From the NCBI GenBank assembly GCA_038993745.2, contig CP160629.1, forward strand, positions 2,418,001 through 2,482,000: 64,000 bases of DNA, read 5' to 3'. The stretch comes from Aliivibrio fischeri. Lineage in GTDB: Bacteria > Pseudomonadota > Gammaproteobacteria > Enterobacterales > Vibrionaceae. Below the pieces are notes generated by a model that was given only the letters and a program-made list of their open reading frames with translations, had not been told where the DNA came from and searched no databases. Shown here in pieces: positions 42,084 to 51,093 of this stretch (its first letter is position 1; every line of letters starts with the position of its first letter). The position numbers and the translations under genes were made by a program.

Positions 42084-43478
42084 TTTAATCAAGTTGCCCG
42101 TTTTTGTCGTAATTTACTCAAAAACAACAGTGATATTTGCTCAACAGAGGATTTGAAACTGAACGTTATCACACGCCAAGAACATAATATTTCACGTAAA
42201 GATTTAAGTGATAATGCACTTAAAGTTCTTTACCGTCTAAGCAATGCTGGATATGACGCTTATCTGGTAGGCGGAGGTGTGCGCGATATTCTATTAGGTC
42301 AAGAACCTAAAGACTTTGATATTGCAACCAATGCAACTCCAGAGCAAATCAAAAAACTATTCAGAAATTGTCGTTTAATTGGTCGACGATTCCGTCTTGC
42401 TCATATTCTTTTTGGTCGAGATGTTATTGAAGTTGCTACCTTCCGTGGTCACCACAAAGAAGATAATGAGAAAAAGAATATCTCAGCGCAATCTGACGAA
42501 GGGATGTTACTACGCGATAACGTATATGGCACAGTAGAAGAAGATGCTGAACGTCGTGACTTTACGGTTAATGCGATGTACTACAATATCGCAGACTACT
42601 CGATACACGATTACGCCAACGGCATTGAAGATTTAAAAAATGGCATTATCCGCTTAATTGGTGATCCAGAAACTCGTTATCGCGAAGACCCAGTACGTAT
42701 GCTTCGTGCAGTTCGTTTTGCTGCAAAATTAGATATGACTATTTGTGATAAAACAGCGGCACCTATTGCTGAGCTTTCACCTCTACTAAGAGACATTCCT
42801 GCCGCACGTTTATTTGAAGAGTCATTAAAACTACTGCAAACCGGTAATGGATTAAATACTTACTGGATGCTACGAGACTTTAATCTTTTCCAACAATTGT
42901 TCCCTGTTCTCACTCCTTTCTTAACGGAAGAGGGAAACAGTCCAGCAGAACAAATGATTGAGCTTGTATTACGCTCTACAGATAAGCGAATTAACAGCGG
43001 TAAGCGTGTAAACCCTGCGTTTATGTTTGCAGCAATGCTTTGGTACCCACTAACAGCAAAAGCGCAAGAAATCCAAGATGACAATCCAAAATTTGATCAC
43101 TACGAATCAATAATGGAAGCATCTAATCTAATTCTTGATACTCAAGTAAGAAGTACTGCGATCCCACGTCGCTTAACTGCAACGATTCGTGATATTTGGC
43201 AACTTCAATTACGCTTACCTCGTCGCACGGGTAAACGAGCTTTTGTACTTATTGAGCAACAGAAATTCCGTGCAGCTTATGATTTCTTAGAAATGCGTGG
43301 CAAAGTTGAAGGCGGCGAAACCAAAGATTTATGTGACTGGTGGACTGAGTTCCAAGATGCACCAGCACCACATCGTAACAATATGGTTCAAAATTTAAAC
43401 GGTGGTCGCCGTTCTGGTGGTCCTCGTAAGCGTCGCAGCCCATATCGTAAGAAAAAAAGAGCAAATAACGACTCATGA
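42081..43478 (+). CDS. pcnB: poly(A) polymerase I
   Basis: Adds poly(A) tails to RNA 3' ends and so marks RNA for decay. With the ATC start the product is 465 aa, like the E. coli enzyme. The nucleotidyltransferase motif is YLVGGGVRDILLGQEPKDFDIATNA (Asp-x-Asp metal ligands in DFDI), followed by FRNCRLIGRRFRLAH and the RNA-binding domain. The C-terminus is very basic (RRSGGPRKRRSPYRKKKR), as in the family. The stop overlaps the folK start by four bases (ATGA). The non-standard start suggests IF3-controlled low expression, as in E. coli. Confidence 0.9.
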   Translation: MFNQVARFCRNLLKNNSDICSTEDLKLNVITRQEHNISRKDLSDNALKVLYRLSNAGYDAYLVGGGVRDILLGQEPKDFDIATNATPEQIKKLFRNCRLIGRRFRLAHILFGRDVIEVATFRGHHKEDNEKKNISAQSDEGMLLRDNVYGTVEEDAERRDFTVNAMYYNIADYSIHDYANGIEDLKNGIIRLIGDPETRYREDPVRMLRAVRFAAKLDMTICDKTAAPIAELSPLLRDIPAARLFEESLKLLQTGNGLNTYWMLRDFNLFQQLFPVLTPFLTEEGNSPAEQMIELVLRSTDKRINSGKRVNPAFMFAAMLWYPLTAKAQEIQDDNPKFDHYESIMEASNLILDTQVRSTAIPRRLTATIRDIWQLQLRLPRRTGKRAFVLIEQQKFRAAYDFLEMRGKVEGGETKDLCDWWTEFQDAPAPHRNNMVQNLNGGRRSGGPRKRRSPYRKKKRANNDS

Positions 43479-43960
43479 TCAAAGTAATTATTGCGATTGG
43501 GAGTAACCTTGGAGATCCCGTAGCTCAAGCAAAAGTGGCTATCAATGCCCTGCACCAGCTCCCGGACTCTAAAGTAACAGCGGTATCATCGCTTTACAGC
43601 AGTTCACCTATGGGTCCTCAAGATCAACCTGACTACATTAACGCAGTTGTTGAGATTGAAACCAACCTTGCTCCAATGGAATTACTGGATCTCACTCAAA
43701 AGATTGAGCTTGAGCAAGGTCGCGTGCGTAAGGAAGAGCGCTGGGGACCAAGAACTTTAGATCTCGATATTATTTTATTTGGCGATCAAACGATCGACAA
43801 TGAGCGATTAACCGTGCCTCACTATGGCATGAAAGAACGTGAATTTGTTCTTTATCCGCTCGCTGAAATTTATAATGATTTAACTTTACCTGATGGCACA
43901 ACCCTTTCTCAGTTACTAAAAACTGTAGATAGAAATGGTTTGTCTATTTGGGAAGATTAA
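43475..43960 (+). CDS. folK: 2-amino-4-hydroxy-6-hydroxymethyldihydropteridine pyrophosphokinase
   Basis: Folate biosynthesis enzyme HPPK, 161 aa. Motifs: IAIGSNLGDP at the start, SSLYSSSPMGPQDQPDYINAVVEI, and RWGPRTLDLDIILFG, which contains the two catalytic Asp residues, then the conserved PHYGMKEREFVLYPL. It is translationally coupled to pcnB through the ATGA overlap and followed by panB. Confidence 0.96.
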   Translation: MIKVIIAIGSNLGDPVAQAKVAINALHQLPDSKVTAVSSLYSSSPMGPQDQPDYINAVVEIETNLAPMELLDLTQKIELEQGRVRKEERWGPRTLDLDIILFGDQTIDNERLTVPHYGMKEREFVLYPLAEIYNDLTLPDGTTLSQLLKTVDRNGLSIWED

Positions 43961-43982
43961 TCGCTTCTAGTAAGGATGTTTT

Positions 43983-44775
43983 ATGAAAAAATCTCTATTC
44001 ATGACTTAATGAAGTGGAAGCAAGAAGGCAAAAAATTTGCCACTGTTACAGCATATGATGCTAGCTTCGCACAACTATTTGAACAGCAAGAAGTCCCTGT
44101 TTTATTAGTCGGTGATTCATTAGGTATGGTTTTACAAGGTAAGAGCGACACTCTACCTGTAACCACTGAAGAGATCGCTTACCATACTCGCTGTGTACGT
44201 GCAGGCAGCCCAAATAGCCTATTAATGGCAGATATGCCATTCATGAGCTACGCAACTCCTGAGCAAGCGTGTGAGAATGCTGGAAAGCTAATGCAAGCAG
44301 GCGCTAACATGGTGAAGATTGAAGGCGGTGAATGGATAGCTGAAACAGTTCGAGTCCTTGCAGAGCGTGCCGTCCCAGTTTGTGCGCACCTTGGTTTAAC
44401 ACCTCAATCAGTTAATATTTTTGGTGGGTTCCGCATTCAAGGTCGTGATGAAGCTAAAGCAGAGCAAATGATAAAAGATGCCTTAACGCTTGAAGCTGCT
44501 GGTGCTCAAATTATCCTACTAGAATGCGTTCCAGCTTCTCTTGCTGAGCGTATTACAAAAGCATGTACAGTTCCTGTTATTGGTATTGGTGCAGGTAACG
44601 TGACTGATGGTCAAATCCTTGTAATGCACGATATGTTTGGTATTTCAGCTAACTACATGCCTAAATTCTCAAAAAACTTTTGGCAGAAACTGGTGATATG
44701 CGTAAAGCGGTCACTAAATACATTCAAGATGTTGAGCAAGGTGTATTCCCTGCTGCTGAACATACATTTAACTAA
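43983..44775 (+). pseudogene. panB: 3-methyl-2-oxobutanoate hydroxymethyltransferase, two frameshifts
   Basis: First enzyme of pantothenate synthesis. The expected start ATG at 43983 is followed by six A's (43986-43991) where seven are needed for MKKISIHD. The main frame can only be entered from an ATG at 43976, which has no spacing from its AAGG. At about 44680 a second base is missing in a T run (CTTTTGG where CTTTTTGG gives [12 protein letters not shown]), so the real C-terminus (...[10 protein letters not shown], stop 44773-44775) is out of frame. Adding both bases gives 264 aa, the exact family length. Active-site regions ([16 protein letters not shown]) are intact. Error is likelier than decay. 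Confidence 0.9.
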
Positions 44776-44784
44776 GGAAACGTA

Positions 44785-45660
44785 ATGGACATTTTTTCTG
44801 AAATTTTACCATTACGCGAGCAGATCAAAGCTTGGAAACGCGAAGGTAAACGTATTGCTTTCGTTCCAACAATGGGAAATCTACACGAAGGTCATTTAAC
44901 TCTAATTCGTACAGCTCGCGAGCATGCGGATATTGTAGTTGCTAGTATTTTTGTTAATCCAATGCAATTTAACAATGCTGATGACCTAACAAACTACCCA
45001 AGAACAATAGACGAAGATGTTGAAAAACTGACTTCTGAAAACGTTGATCTTGTATTCACACCAACTCCTGAGATCATGTATCCAGAAGGATTAGAGAAAC
45101 AAACAACTGTTGACGTTCCTGTTATCTCTATTATTTTAGAAGGCGCTTCTCGTCCAGGTCACTTTAAAGGTGTCTCGACGGTTGTTAATAAGCTATTCAA
45201 TATTGTTCAACCTGATGTTGCTTGCTTTGGTGAAAAAGACTTCCAACAGCTTGCGCTTATTCGTCAAATGGTTATCGATATGGCATTAGATGTTGAAATC
45301 GTTGGCGTACCAACCGTTCGTGAGATGGATGGATTGGCAATGAGCTCACGCAATAACCTATTAACACTTAATGAGCGTCAGCGTGCACCAGTTTTAGCTC
45401 GTACTATGCGTTGGATCAGTAGCCAAATGCGTGGCGGCCGTAATGATTACCTATCTCTAATTGAAGATGCCAGTGATCAATTACGCGCAGCAGATCTGCA
45501 ACCGGATGAGATCTTTATTCGTGATGCAAGAACGCTACAAGAGCCAACAGAAGAGACAACTCAAGCCGTTATTCTAATGGCAGCGTTCCTTGGTCAAGTT
45601 CGTTTAATTGATAACTTAGTTGTTGAATTAGCAGCGGCATCGAACGACGAAGAAGAGTAA
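44785..45660 (+). CDS. panC: pantoate-beta-alanine ligase
   Basis: Last step of pantothenate synthesis: condenses pantoate with beta-alanine using ATP. 291 aa, with the HIGH-like nucleotide motif [13 protein letters not shown] near residues 28-40, the pantoate-binding region [16 protein letters not shown], and the KMSKS-like MSSRNNLL. It follows panB after nine bases with AAGGAAACGTA as ribosome-binding site, and it is intact. A terminator shared with the convergent yadH follows. Confidence 0.96.
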   Translation: MDIFSEILPLREQIKAWKREGKRIAFVPTMGNLHEGHLTLIRTAREHADIVVASIFVNPMQFNNADDLTNYPRTIDEDVEKLTSENVDLVFTPTPEIMYPEGLEKQTTVDVPVISIILEGASRPGHFKGVSTVVNKLFNIVQPDVACFGEKDFQQLALIRQMVIDMALDVEIVGVPTVREMDGLAMSSRNNLLTLNERQRAPVLARTMRWISSQMRGGRNDYLSLIEDASDQLRAADLQPDEIFIRDARTLQEPTEETTQAVILMAAFLGQVRLIDNLVVELAAASNDEEE

Positions 45661-45680
45661 TCTTTTCTAAAAGAAAAATA

Positions 45681-45715
45681 AAAGGGCTGAAGATAATCAC
45701 TATCTTCAGCCCTTT
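45681..45715. terminator. bidirectional terminator between panC and yadH
   Basis: A 15-bp perfect stem AAAGGGCTGAAGATA / TATCTTCAGCCCTTT with a 5-base loop, A-rich on the left and T-rich on the right. Confidence 0.9.
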
Positions 45716-45743
45716 TTTCATCTATGATTTACACATATGGTAT

Positions 45744-46514
45744 CTAACTTCTTAATCCAATCCCCTTAGAAACCAAGTGCCAAGCAATACTATATAAAGC
45801 AATAATAAATACAGACAACACAGCAAATGCCGTACCGATCCCTACATCAGAGACACCTAAGAAACCGTAACGGAACGCATTTACCATATAAACTATCGGG
45901 TTTAACTTAGAAACCCCTTGCCAGAATTCAGGTAATAGACTTATCGAGTAAAAGACACCACCTAAGTACGTTAATGGCGTTAATACAAACGTTGGAATAA
46001 TACTAATGTCATCGAATGTTCTAGCAAAAACGGCATTAATCAACCCGCCTAATGAAAAGACAATGGATGTCATTAATACCGTCAACATGATCACGCCAAG
46101 ATGAACAATTTGAATATCAACGAAAAATAGAGACACGCAAGTAACTAACGCACCAACTAACAAGCCTCGAACAACACCACCACCAACAAAACCAGCGATA
46201 ATTATGTAGTTAGGTACAGGAGCAACAAGTAACTCTTCTATGTTCTTTTGAAACTTAGAACTAAAGAAAGAAGAAGCTACGTTTGAATATGAGTTAGTAA
46301 TAACTGACATCATGATCAAACCAGGAACAATATATTCCATATAACTAAAGCCACTCATTTCACCAATGCGTGACCCAATTAAATTACCAAAAATAATAAA
46401 ATAGAGCGTCATGGTTATTGCTGGTGGAACTAATGTCTGAACCCAAATACGAACAAAACGGTTTATTTCTTTTGAGATAAGACTTTTAAATGCTGTCCAA
46501 TATAAATTCATCAT
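45744..46514 (-). CDS. yadH: ABC-2 type transporter permease YadH
   Basis: Inner-membrane permease of 256 aa with about six hydrophobic segments, of the ABC-2 family (NodJ/DrrB-like). Family signatures include the amphipathic start region MMNLYWTAFKSLISKEINRF and the SGFSYMEYIVPGLIMM stretch. It overlaps the ATPase gene yadG by one base. The exported substrate is unknown. The pair often lies near panC/panB and can in enterobacteria, as it does here. Confidence 0.92.
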   Translation of the reverse strand: MMNLYWTAFKSLISKEINRFVRIWVQTLVPPAITMTLYFIIFGNLIGSRIGEMSGFSYMEYIVPGLIMMSVITNSYSNVASSFFSSKFQKNIEELLVAPVPNYIIIAGFVGGGVVRGLLVGALVTCVSLFFVDIQIVHLGVIMLTVLMTSIVFSLGGLINAVFARTFDDISIIPTFVLTPLTYLGGVFYSISLLPEFWQGVSKLNPIVYMVNAFRYGFLGVSDVGIGTAFAVLSVFIIALYSIAWHLVSKGIGLRS

Positions 46515-47431
46515 TATTTTGCTTCTCCTGAACGAACAATACTGACAAACAATTCTTCTAAACGATTTGCTTTATTCCTCATAGAGAGCACATTAATACC
46601 TTGATGATTTAATTGCTCAAAAAGGTAATTAAGCCCCTGAGATTTATCAATTTCAACTTCGATAGAACCGTCTTTGCAACTGGTTATTTTTGCACCATCT
46701 AAAACAGGAACAGGGCTATTTTCAGCAAGATCCAAAATAAAGGTTTCAACTTGAAGTTTATTCAATAATGACTTCATTGAAGTATTCTCTATTACCTCAC
46801 CTTTATTAATAATTCCGATATTTCGACAAAGCATTTCAGCTTCTTCAAGATAGTGCGTAGTTAATATGATCGTCACACCTTGCTCATTAATTTGCTTTAA
46901 AAATTCCCACATAGAACGACGAAGCTCAATATCAACACCTGCTGTCGGTTCATCAAGAATTAACAATTTAGGTTCATGCATTAAAGCACGAGCGATCATT
47001 AAGCGGCGTTTCATACCTCCAGATAAGTTACGCGCACGATCATTTCTTTTTTCCCATAGATCCAACTGAGTTAAATATTTTTGAGCTCTCTCTTTTGCTA
47101 ATGAGCGGGAGACACCATAATAACCAGCTTGTTGCATTACAATTTGCAACACGGTTTCAAATGGATTGAAATTAAACTCTTGTGGTACTAAACCTATTTG
47201 CTGCTTTGCCTGTACTAGCTGGGTATCAATGTCATAGCCAAATACTTGTACTTTGCCTGATGTTTTGTTTACCAAAGAGCTAATCACACCTATTGTCGTC
47301 GACTTTCCTGCCCCATTAGGACCAAGTAAGGCATAAAAATCGCCTTTTTCAACGGTTAAACTCACTCCTTTAAGCGCCTCAAAACCACCTGAATAGGTTT
47401 TTCTTAATTGTTCAATTTCTAATGCGTACAT
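46514..47431 (-). CDS. yadG: ABC transporter ATP-binding protein YadG
   Basis: ATPase of 305 aa partnering YadH. Walker A GPNGAGKST lies at residues 37-45, signature LSGGMKRR, Walker B LLILDEP and switch His in TTHYLEEAE. It shows the DrrA/NatA-type C-terminal extension. The start is followed closely upstream by a 150-base intergenic region facing the sulP terminator side. Substrate unknown; exporters of this family move drugs, lipids or polysaccharides. Confidence 0.93.
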   Translation of the reverse strand: MYALEIEQLRKTYSGGFEALKGVSLTVEKGDFYALLGPNGAGKSTTIGVISSLVNKTSGKVQVFGYDIDTQLVQAKQQIGLVPQEFNFNPFETVLQIVMQQAGYYGVSRSLAKERAQKYLTQLDLWEKRNDRARNLSGGMKRRLMIARALMHEPKLLILDEPTAGVDIELRRSMWEFLKQINEQGVTIILTTHYLEEAEMLCRNIGIINKGEVIENTSMKSLLNKLQVETFILDLAENSPVPVLDGAKITSCKDGSIEVEIDKSQGLNYLFEQLNHQGINVLSMRNKANRLEELFVSIVRSGEAK

Positions 47432-47583
47432 TTGTTTACCTATTATCTGGAAGCAAATATCTAATAATCAAACCAGATTATCGTTAAATTACGATGAATG
47501 CAAATTGGTGTCGTTAATAGATAATAAAAAACCGCAGAGTAATTCACTCTACGGTTTGATTTATTTCTATAATAATTAATCAC

Positions 47584-49239
47584 TTAATCTTCACTAGGTG
47601 AAACATATTTAATTGCAGACTTAAGTGCCTCATAACGAAATTTATACGTATTCTCACCCGGAATTAAATCCGTAACATGAAACTTATCTAATTGCTCTTT
47701 CGTCTGCTCATTTGGACACAGTAAATACACTTTACAGTTTGCATCTAGTGCATCGTTAATCGCATTCTCTAACGCTAAACCAACGGTCACATCAATCATG
47801 GGAACATCGGTTAAATCAAGTATCATCACTTCATAATCAGAAATACTGCTATGCTGCCTTGATATTGCTTTAGATACACTGAATATCATTGGACCTGATA
47901 AATAAAAGAAAAGCACCTTACCATTAGCTTTATCTAGTAGAGCTCTTTCACTGTCAGTTAAAGGAACATCATCTTCATCCGCATCACTGATCGCTTTTAC
48001 TTGCCTTGCCTGTTCTCGGCTTAAACGCTCAATAATAATAATGTTAGAAATAAAAACACCAAGACCAACAGCGACAATTAAATCCACAAAAACAGTCAGC
48101 AACATCACACCATACATAATAGCCATGCCTGCAAAACTGACTTTATGTGCGCGTTGAATAAAACTCCAATCCAAGATATTAAAACCAACATACACAGCAA
48201 TACCTGCTAATACCGCCATCGGAATAGGTTCTGTCAATCCACCAGCAACCAATACGACTAAAGCGAGCATTGCTGCTCTAAACACACCAGATAACGGTGA
48301 GCGAGCGCCAACTTGAATATTGGTTACCGTTCCCATCGTGGCACCTGCACCAGGTAAAGCACCAAATAAACCAGAGATCATATTTGCTAAACCTTGACCT
48401 CGTAGCTCTTTATCTGAATCGTGCTCCTTACGTGTTAATGAGTCACCAATCACGGCAGTCAATAAGGTATCTATACAACCTAATGTTCCAAGAACCAAAG
48501 CGTCAATAACCATGGTGGTGAACATTTCAAAATTAATGGTTGGAATAACAAGCGAAGGTAGACCAGCAGGTATCTCACCAATTCGGCGAATAGATTCCAT
48601 ATCAAAAAAAAGAACAGAGAGCAGAGTCACCGCAACAAGGGCCACTAATTGAGCTGGCACGTATTTTCGATATTTATCAGGAAATAAAAATAACACCCCA
48701 AGAGTTAACCCGCCAAGGAACAGCTCTTTAATATCTAAATTAGACAAAGTATCAGGTAAAGCAGATAAGGTTCCAATGACGCCTCCCGGTGGAGCCGCAT
48801 GCCCTAATAAAGGAGAGAGTTGAAGAATAATAAGAATGACACCAATACCAGACATGAAACCAGAAATTACACTATAAGGCATTAATGTAATGTATTTACC
48901 AAGCTTTAATGTACCGAGTAAAATTTGGAATGCACCGGCCATCATTACAACAGTAAACGTCATTGCCATACCCGTTTCAGGATATTTCGCTACCATGCTA
49001 GTTAAAACAGCAGTCATGATAACGGTCATGGGACCTGTTGGCTCAGAGATTAACGTTGAAGAGCCTCCAAATAATGAAGCAAAAAGCCCCACCATTATCG
49101 CCCCCCAAAGACCGGCCTCAGCTCCAGCACCAGATGCCACACCAAACGCCAGTGCGAGAGGAAGCGATATTATGGCCGTGGTAACCCCACCAAAGAGGTC
49201 CCCTTTTAAATTAATATTGTCAAACCGTTGACCAAACAC
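47584..49239 (-). CDS. SulP family anion transporter, probable bicarbonate transporter
   Basis: SulP/SLC26 transporter of 551 aa: about twelve membrane segments (residues 10-410, starting LKGDLFGGVTTAIISLPLAL) and a cytoplasmic STAS domain from about 440. The start is placed at the GTG 49239 because AAGGAG (49246-49251) is six bases upstream; a longer frame begins at another GTG (49263) that contains this site inside it. It is divergent from the carbonic anhydrase gene, a pairing known for bicarbonate-carrying SulP proteins, so HCO3- is the likely substrate. Sulfate or a dicarboxylate remain possible. Confidence 0.87.
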   Translation of the reverse strand: MFGQRFDNINLKGDLFGGVTTAIISLPLALAFGVASGAGAEAGLWGAIMVGLFASLFGGSSTLISEPTGPMTVIMTAVLTSMVAKYPETGMAMTFTVVMMAGAFQILLGTLKLGKYITLMPYSVISGFMSGIGVILIILQLSPLLGHAAPPGGVIGTLSALPDTLSNLDIKELFLGGLTLGVLFLFPDKYRKYVPAQLVALVAVTLLSVLFFDMESIRRIGEIPAGLPSLVIPTINFEMFTTMVIDALVLGTLGCIDTLLTAVIGDSLTRKEHDSDKELRGQGLANMISGLFGALPGAGATMGTVTNIQVGARSPLSGVFRAAMLALVVLVAGGLTEPIPMAVLAGIAVYVGFNILDWSFIQRAHKVSFAGMAIMYGVMLLTVFVDLIVAVGLGVFISNIIIIERLSREQARQVKAISDADEDDVPLTDSERALLDKANGKVLFFYLSGPMIFSVSKAISRQHSSISDYEVMILDLTDVPMIDVTVGLALENAINDALDANCKVYLLCPNEQTKEQLDKFHVTDLIPGENTYKFRYEALKSAIKYVSPSED

Positions 49240-49531
49240 CGTTAGCTCCTTGTTTATAAACACGTTAACCTCATTAATTTAACAAATGTTATTCATCTCT
49301 CATAATAGTTAATTAGAACTAATCACTACTAGTTATGTTCTAACTATAAATAAAGACTAAAAAGCCATTTTTAAAAGCATGAACTCGTCAGATGAGTACT
49401 TTTAAAAGCATTTTTTAGCAGATTGAAATTGTAACATTGTGTATAGTAAATAAACCTGTTGAGGTTTTTAACAGAAAGAAGTTTAGGTAATACTCTTCCT
49501 TCTTATGTATTTAAGGGATGAAAAATTTAAA

Positions 49532-50187
49532 ATGCCAGAAATTAAAGAACTTTTTGAGAATAATTCTAAATGGGCTAAATCAATAAAAGCAGAACGCCCT
49601 GAATATTTTGCAAAATTAGAAGAAGGTCAACACCCAGGTTTTTTATGGATAGGTTGCTCAGATAGTCGAGTACCAGCAGAACGCCTAACTGGGTTATATT
49701 CCGGCGAACTATTTGTGCATCGAAATGTAGCAAACCAAGTTATTCATACAGATTTAAACTGCTTATCCGTTCTTCAATATGCTGTCGATGTTTTGAAAAT
49801 CAGACATATTATTGTTTGTGGCCATTATGGCTGTGGTGGTGTAAATGCAGCTATCGATAATCCTCCTTTAGGCTTAATCAATAACTGGCTACTTCACATT
49901 AGAGATTTATTCCTAAAACACAGAACTGTATTTGGTAAATTACCTCGTGAAGAATGGGGGGATAAGCTATGTGAAATTAACGTCGCAGAGCAAGTATATA
50001 ACGTAGGTAACTCAACCATTATGCAAAACGCATGGGAACGTGGACAAGACGTTCAAATTCATGGTGTTGTGTATGGCATGGGGATGGTGTTTTAAATGAT
50101 CTTGGCGTAAAAGGTCATAGTCGTGAATCATTAGAAATATCATATCAAGCAGCAATGTCTAATATTACTAATGTTGGTGATGAATGA
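49532..50187 (+). pseudogene. can: beta-class carbonic anhydrase, frameshifted near its end
   Basis: Interconverts CO2 and bicarbonate. The zinc ligands are all present: Cys42 and Asp44 in GCSDSR, His98 and Cys101 in GHYGCGG. At 50078-50083 the sequence TATGGCATGGGGATGG lacks one base (four G's where five give [12 protein letters not shown]). The frame therefore stops at 50093-50095 after 187 residues, and the last 31 (ending NITNVGDE, stop 50185-50187) are out of frame. Repaired length is 218 aa. The start at 49532 ([11 protein letters not shown]) follows the vibrio family; the upstream AAGGG is rather distant. Since Can is needed for growth in air in many bacteria, an error is suspected. 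Confidence 0.88.
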
Positions 50188-50307
50188 TAAAAGGGAAATA
50201 ATATCGTTCCCTTTTATCATAATAAATATATACACTGCATTATAACAAACACAGATAATATAAGTTGCCAGAGAAAGCATTCACCATTTACTTTCTCTGG
50301 CTATTTA

Positions 50308-50559
50308 TTACGTCGCTATTCTCAAGCGTATGAGTCGACGAAGATGACGTACTTTGCGCTCGGCTTTAAATACAGGCTGTTCAAGATCGCTGATAGTTCG
50401 ACCATCAAGATGCAAACCTATATCTTTTAGTAAATATTCATTTCCCCATGGAATTTCATATTGCACTTTACGTACGGCACGTTTCCACTCTCGCTCTTCA
50501 CGAGCTAAATCAGCTTTAATAAATAAAGTCGCTAAACGTAGGTATATTGAATGACGCAT
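50308..50559 (-). CDS. DUF1127 family small protein
   Basis: A basic 83-aa protein with a C-terminal DUF1127 (YjiS-like) domain, recognised by the stretch GNEYLLKDIGLHLDGRTISD near residues 39-58 and many Arg residues. Family members bind RNA in some alphaproteobacteria; no function is known in vibrios. The ATG has GGAGAAATATT upstream. It lies downstream of the 25-aa ORF and hairpin described separately, probably on the same transcript. No membrane segment or signal peptide. Confidence 0.8.
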   Translation of the reverse strand: MRHSIYLRLATLFIKADLAREEREWKRAVRKVQYEIPWGNEYLLKDIGLHLDGRTISDLEQPVFKAERKVRHLRRLIRLRIAT

Positions 50560-50601
50560 AATATTTCTCCAAATATTGATATGTGAGAGATATTGCGACT
50601 A

Positions 50602-50668
50602 ATGCTAGAGGAATATACAAAAGAACCCTTCTAAAGATAGCCGCAATATTCGCAGCCTTAGAAGGTTA
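50602..50668 (-). promoter_or_regulatory. long hairpin between the 25-aa ORF and the DUF1127 gene (attenuator-like)
   Basis: On the minus strand AACCTTCTAAGG pairs with CTTTAGAAGGGTT (12 bp, one bulged G), enclosing a second small hairpin GCTGC / GCGGC. TTCTTTTG follows. It lies about ten bases after the small ORF's stop. A partial terminator or attenuator controlling the DUF1127 gene is an inference from structure and position. Confidence 0.55.
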
Positions 50669-50676
50669 CGAATTAA

Positions 50677-50754
50677 TTAATCGTTTCGAACACTTGCAAA
50701 TGCAGGCGAGGTATTGGTGGTACAACATTGTTTGTACATATGAATAACCATCAT
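50677..50754 (-). CDS. 25-aa small ORF with a perfect ribosome-binding site (possible leader peptide)
   Basis: Reads MMVIHMYKQCCTTNTSPAFA SVRND (25 residues), with two adjacent Cys and runs of Thr and Ser. The Shine-Dalgarno AGGAGG (50760-50765) is five bases from the first ATG, and a good promoter (TTGATA-16-TACAAT) lies about 70 bases further up. It is too short for ordinary gene callers. It precedes a large hairpin and the DUF1127 gene, the layout of a regulatory leader peptide, but there is no obvious run of one rare amino acid. A small functional protein is the alternative. I recognise no homologue. Confidence 0.55.
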   Translation of the reverse strand: MMVIHMYKQCCTTNTSPAFASVRND

Positions 50755-50820
50755 GTTGACCTCCTAAAACGTAAAATTAATTCTTTAAATGGGTAAGATG
50801 TAAATTTTATTTACGGTTAA

Positions 50821-50848
50821 ATTGTAACCGCCAGTGATTATTTATCAA
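50821..50848 (-). promoter_or_regulatory. sigma-70 promoter of the 25-aa ORF/DUF1127 unit
   Basis: On the minus strand TTGATA (50843-50848) and TACAAT (50821-50826) with a 16-base spacer. It would start transcription near 50814, giving a leader of about 60 bases before the small ORF. Confidence 0.55.
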
Positions 50849-50854
50849 CCACAA

Positions 50855-50872
50855 TTTTGAAACATTTCAAAA
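50855..50872. promoter_or_regulatory. TTTTGAAA-CA-TTTCAAAA palindrome upstream of the promoter
   Basis: Eight-base arms that match perfectly around a two-base centre, just upstream of the -35 element (about -40 to -58 from the predicted start), a position suited to an activator or repressor dimer. The cognate protein is unknown. Confidence 0.45.
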
Positions 50873-50990
50873 ACAAAATAAACACATTGAAATACTTTAT
50901 TTGCTTAAGGTTCATTCTAATATTGGAATAAAAAAATGTTTCTAACCGAAGTTTTCGCTATATGAAATAGCTAACAGTTATATCAATAAA

Positions 50991-51022
50991 AAAGCCAAAG
51001 AACATAAAGGATCTTTGGCTTT
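50991..51022 (-). terminator. terminator after hpt
   Basis: An 11-bp perfect stem AAAGCCAAAGA / TCTTTGGCTTT. On the minus strand it is followed by TTTTATTG, about 70 bases after the hpt stop. Confidence 0.85.
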
Positions 51023-51093
51023 ATTCTTCTACTTAATAGCATGATTAAGCGTCAATATTAAAAAACGGTAATGCGTGAACATCCGTTCTCAAA

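Larger units (their letters stand above)
50755..51093 (-). other. intergenic region between hpt and the 25-aa ORF
   Basis: A 339-base region without longer genes. It contains the Shine-Dalgarno, predicted promoter and palindrome of the small ORF, and the hpt terminator at 50991-51022. The rest is AT-rich with no further recognised element. Confidence 0.6.

Noticed and set aside
43976..43978. ATG at 43976 as the true panB start
   Set aside because: It gives the non-family N-terminus MFYEK, has no spacing from AAGG, and is explained by the missing A after the ATG at 43983.
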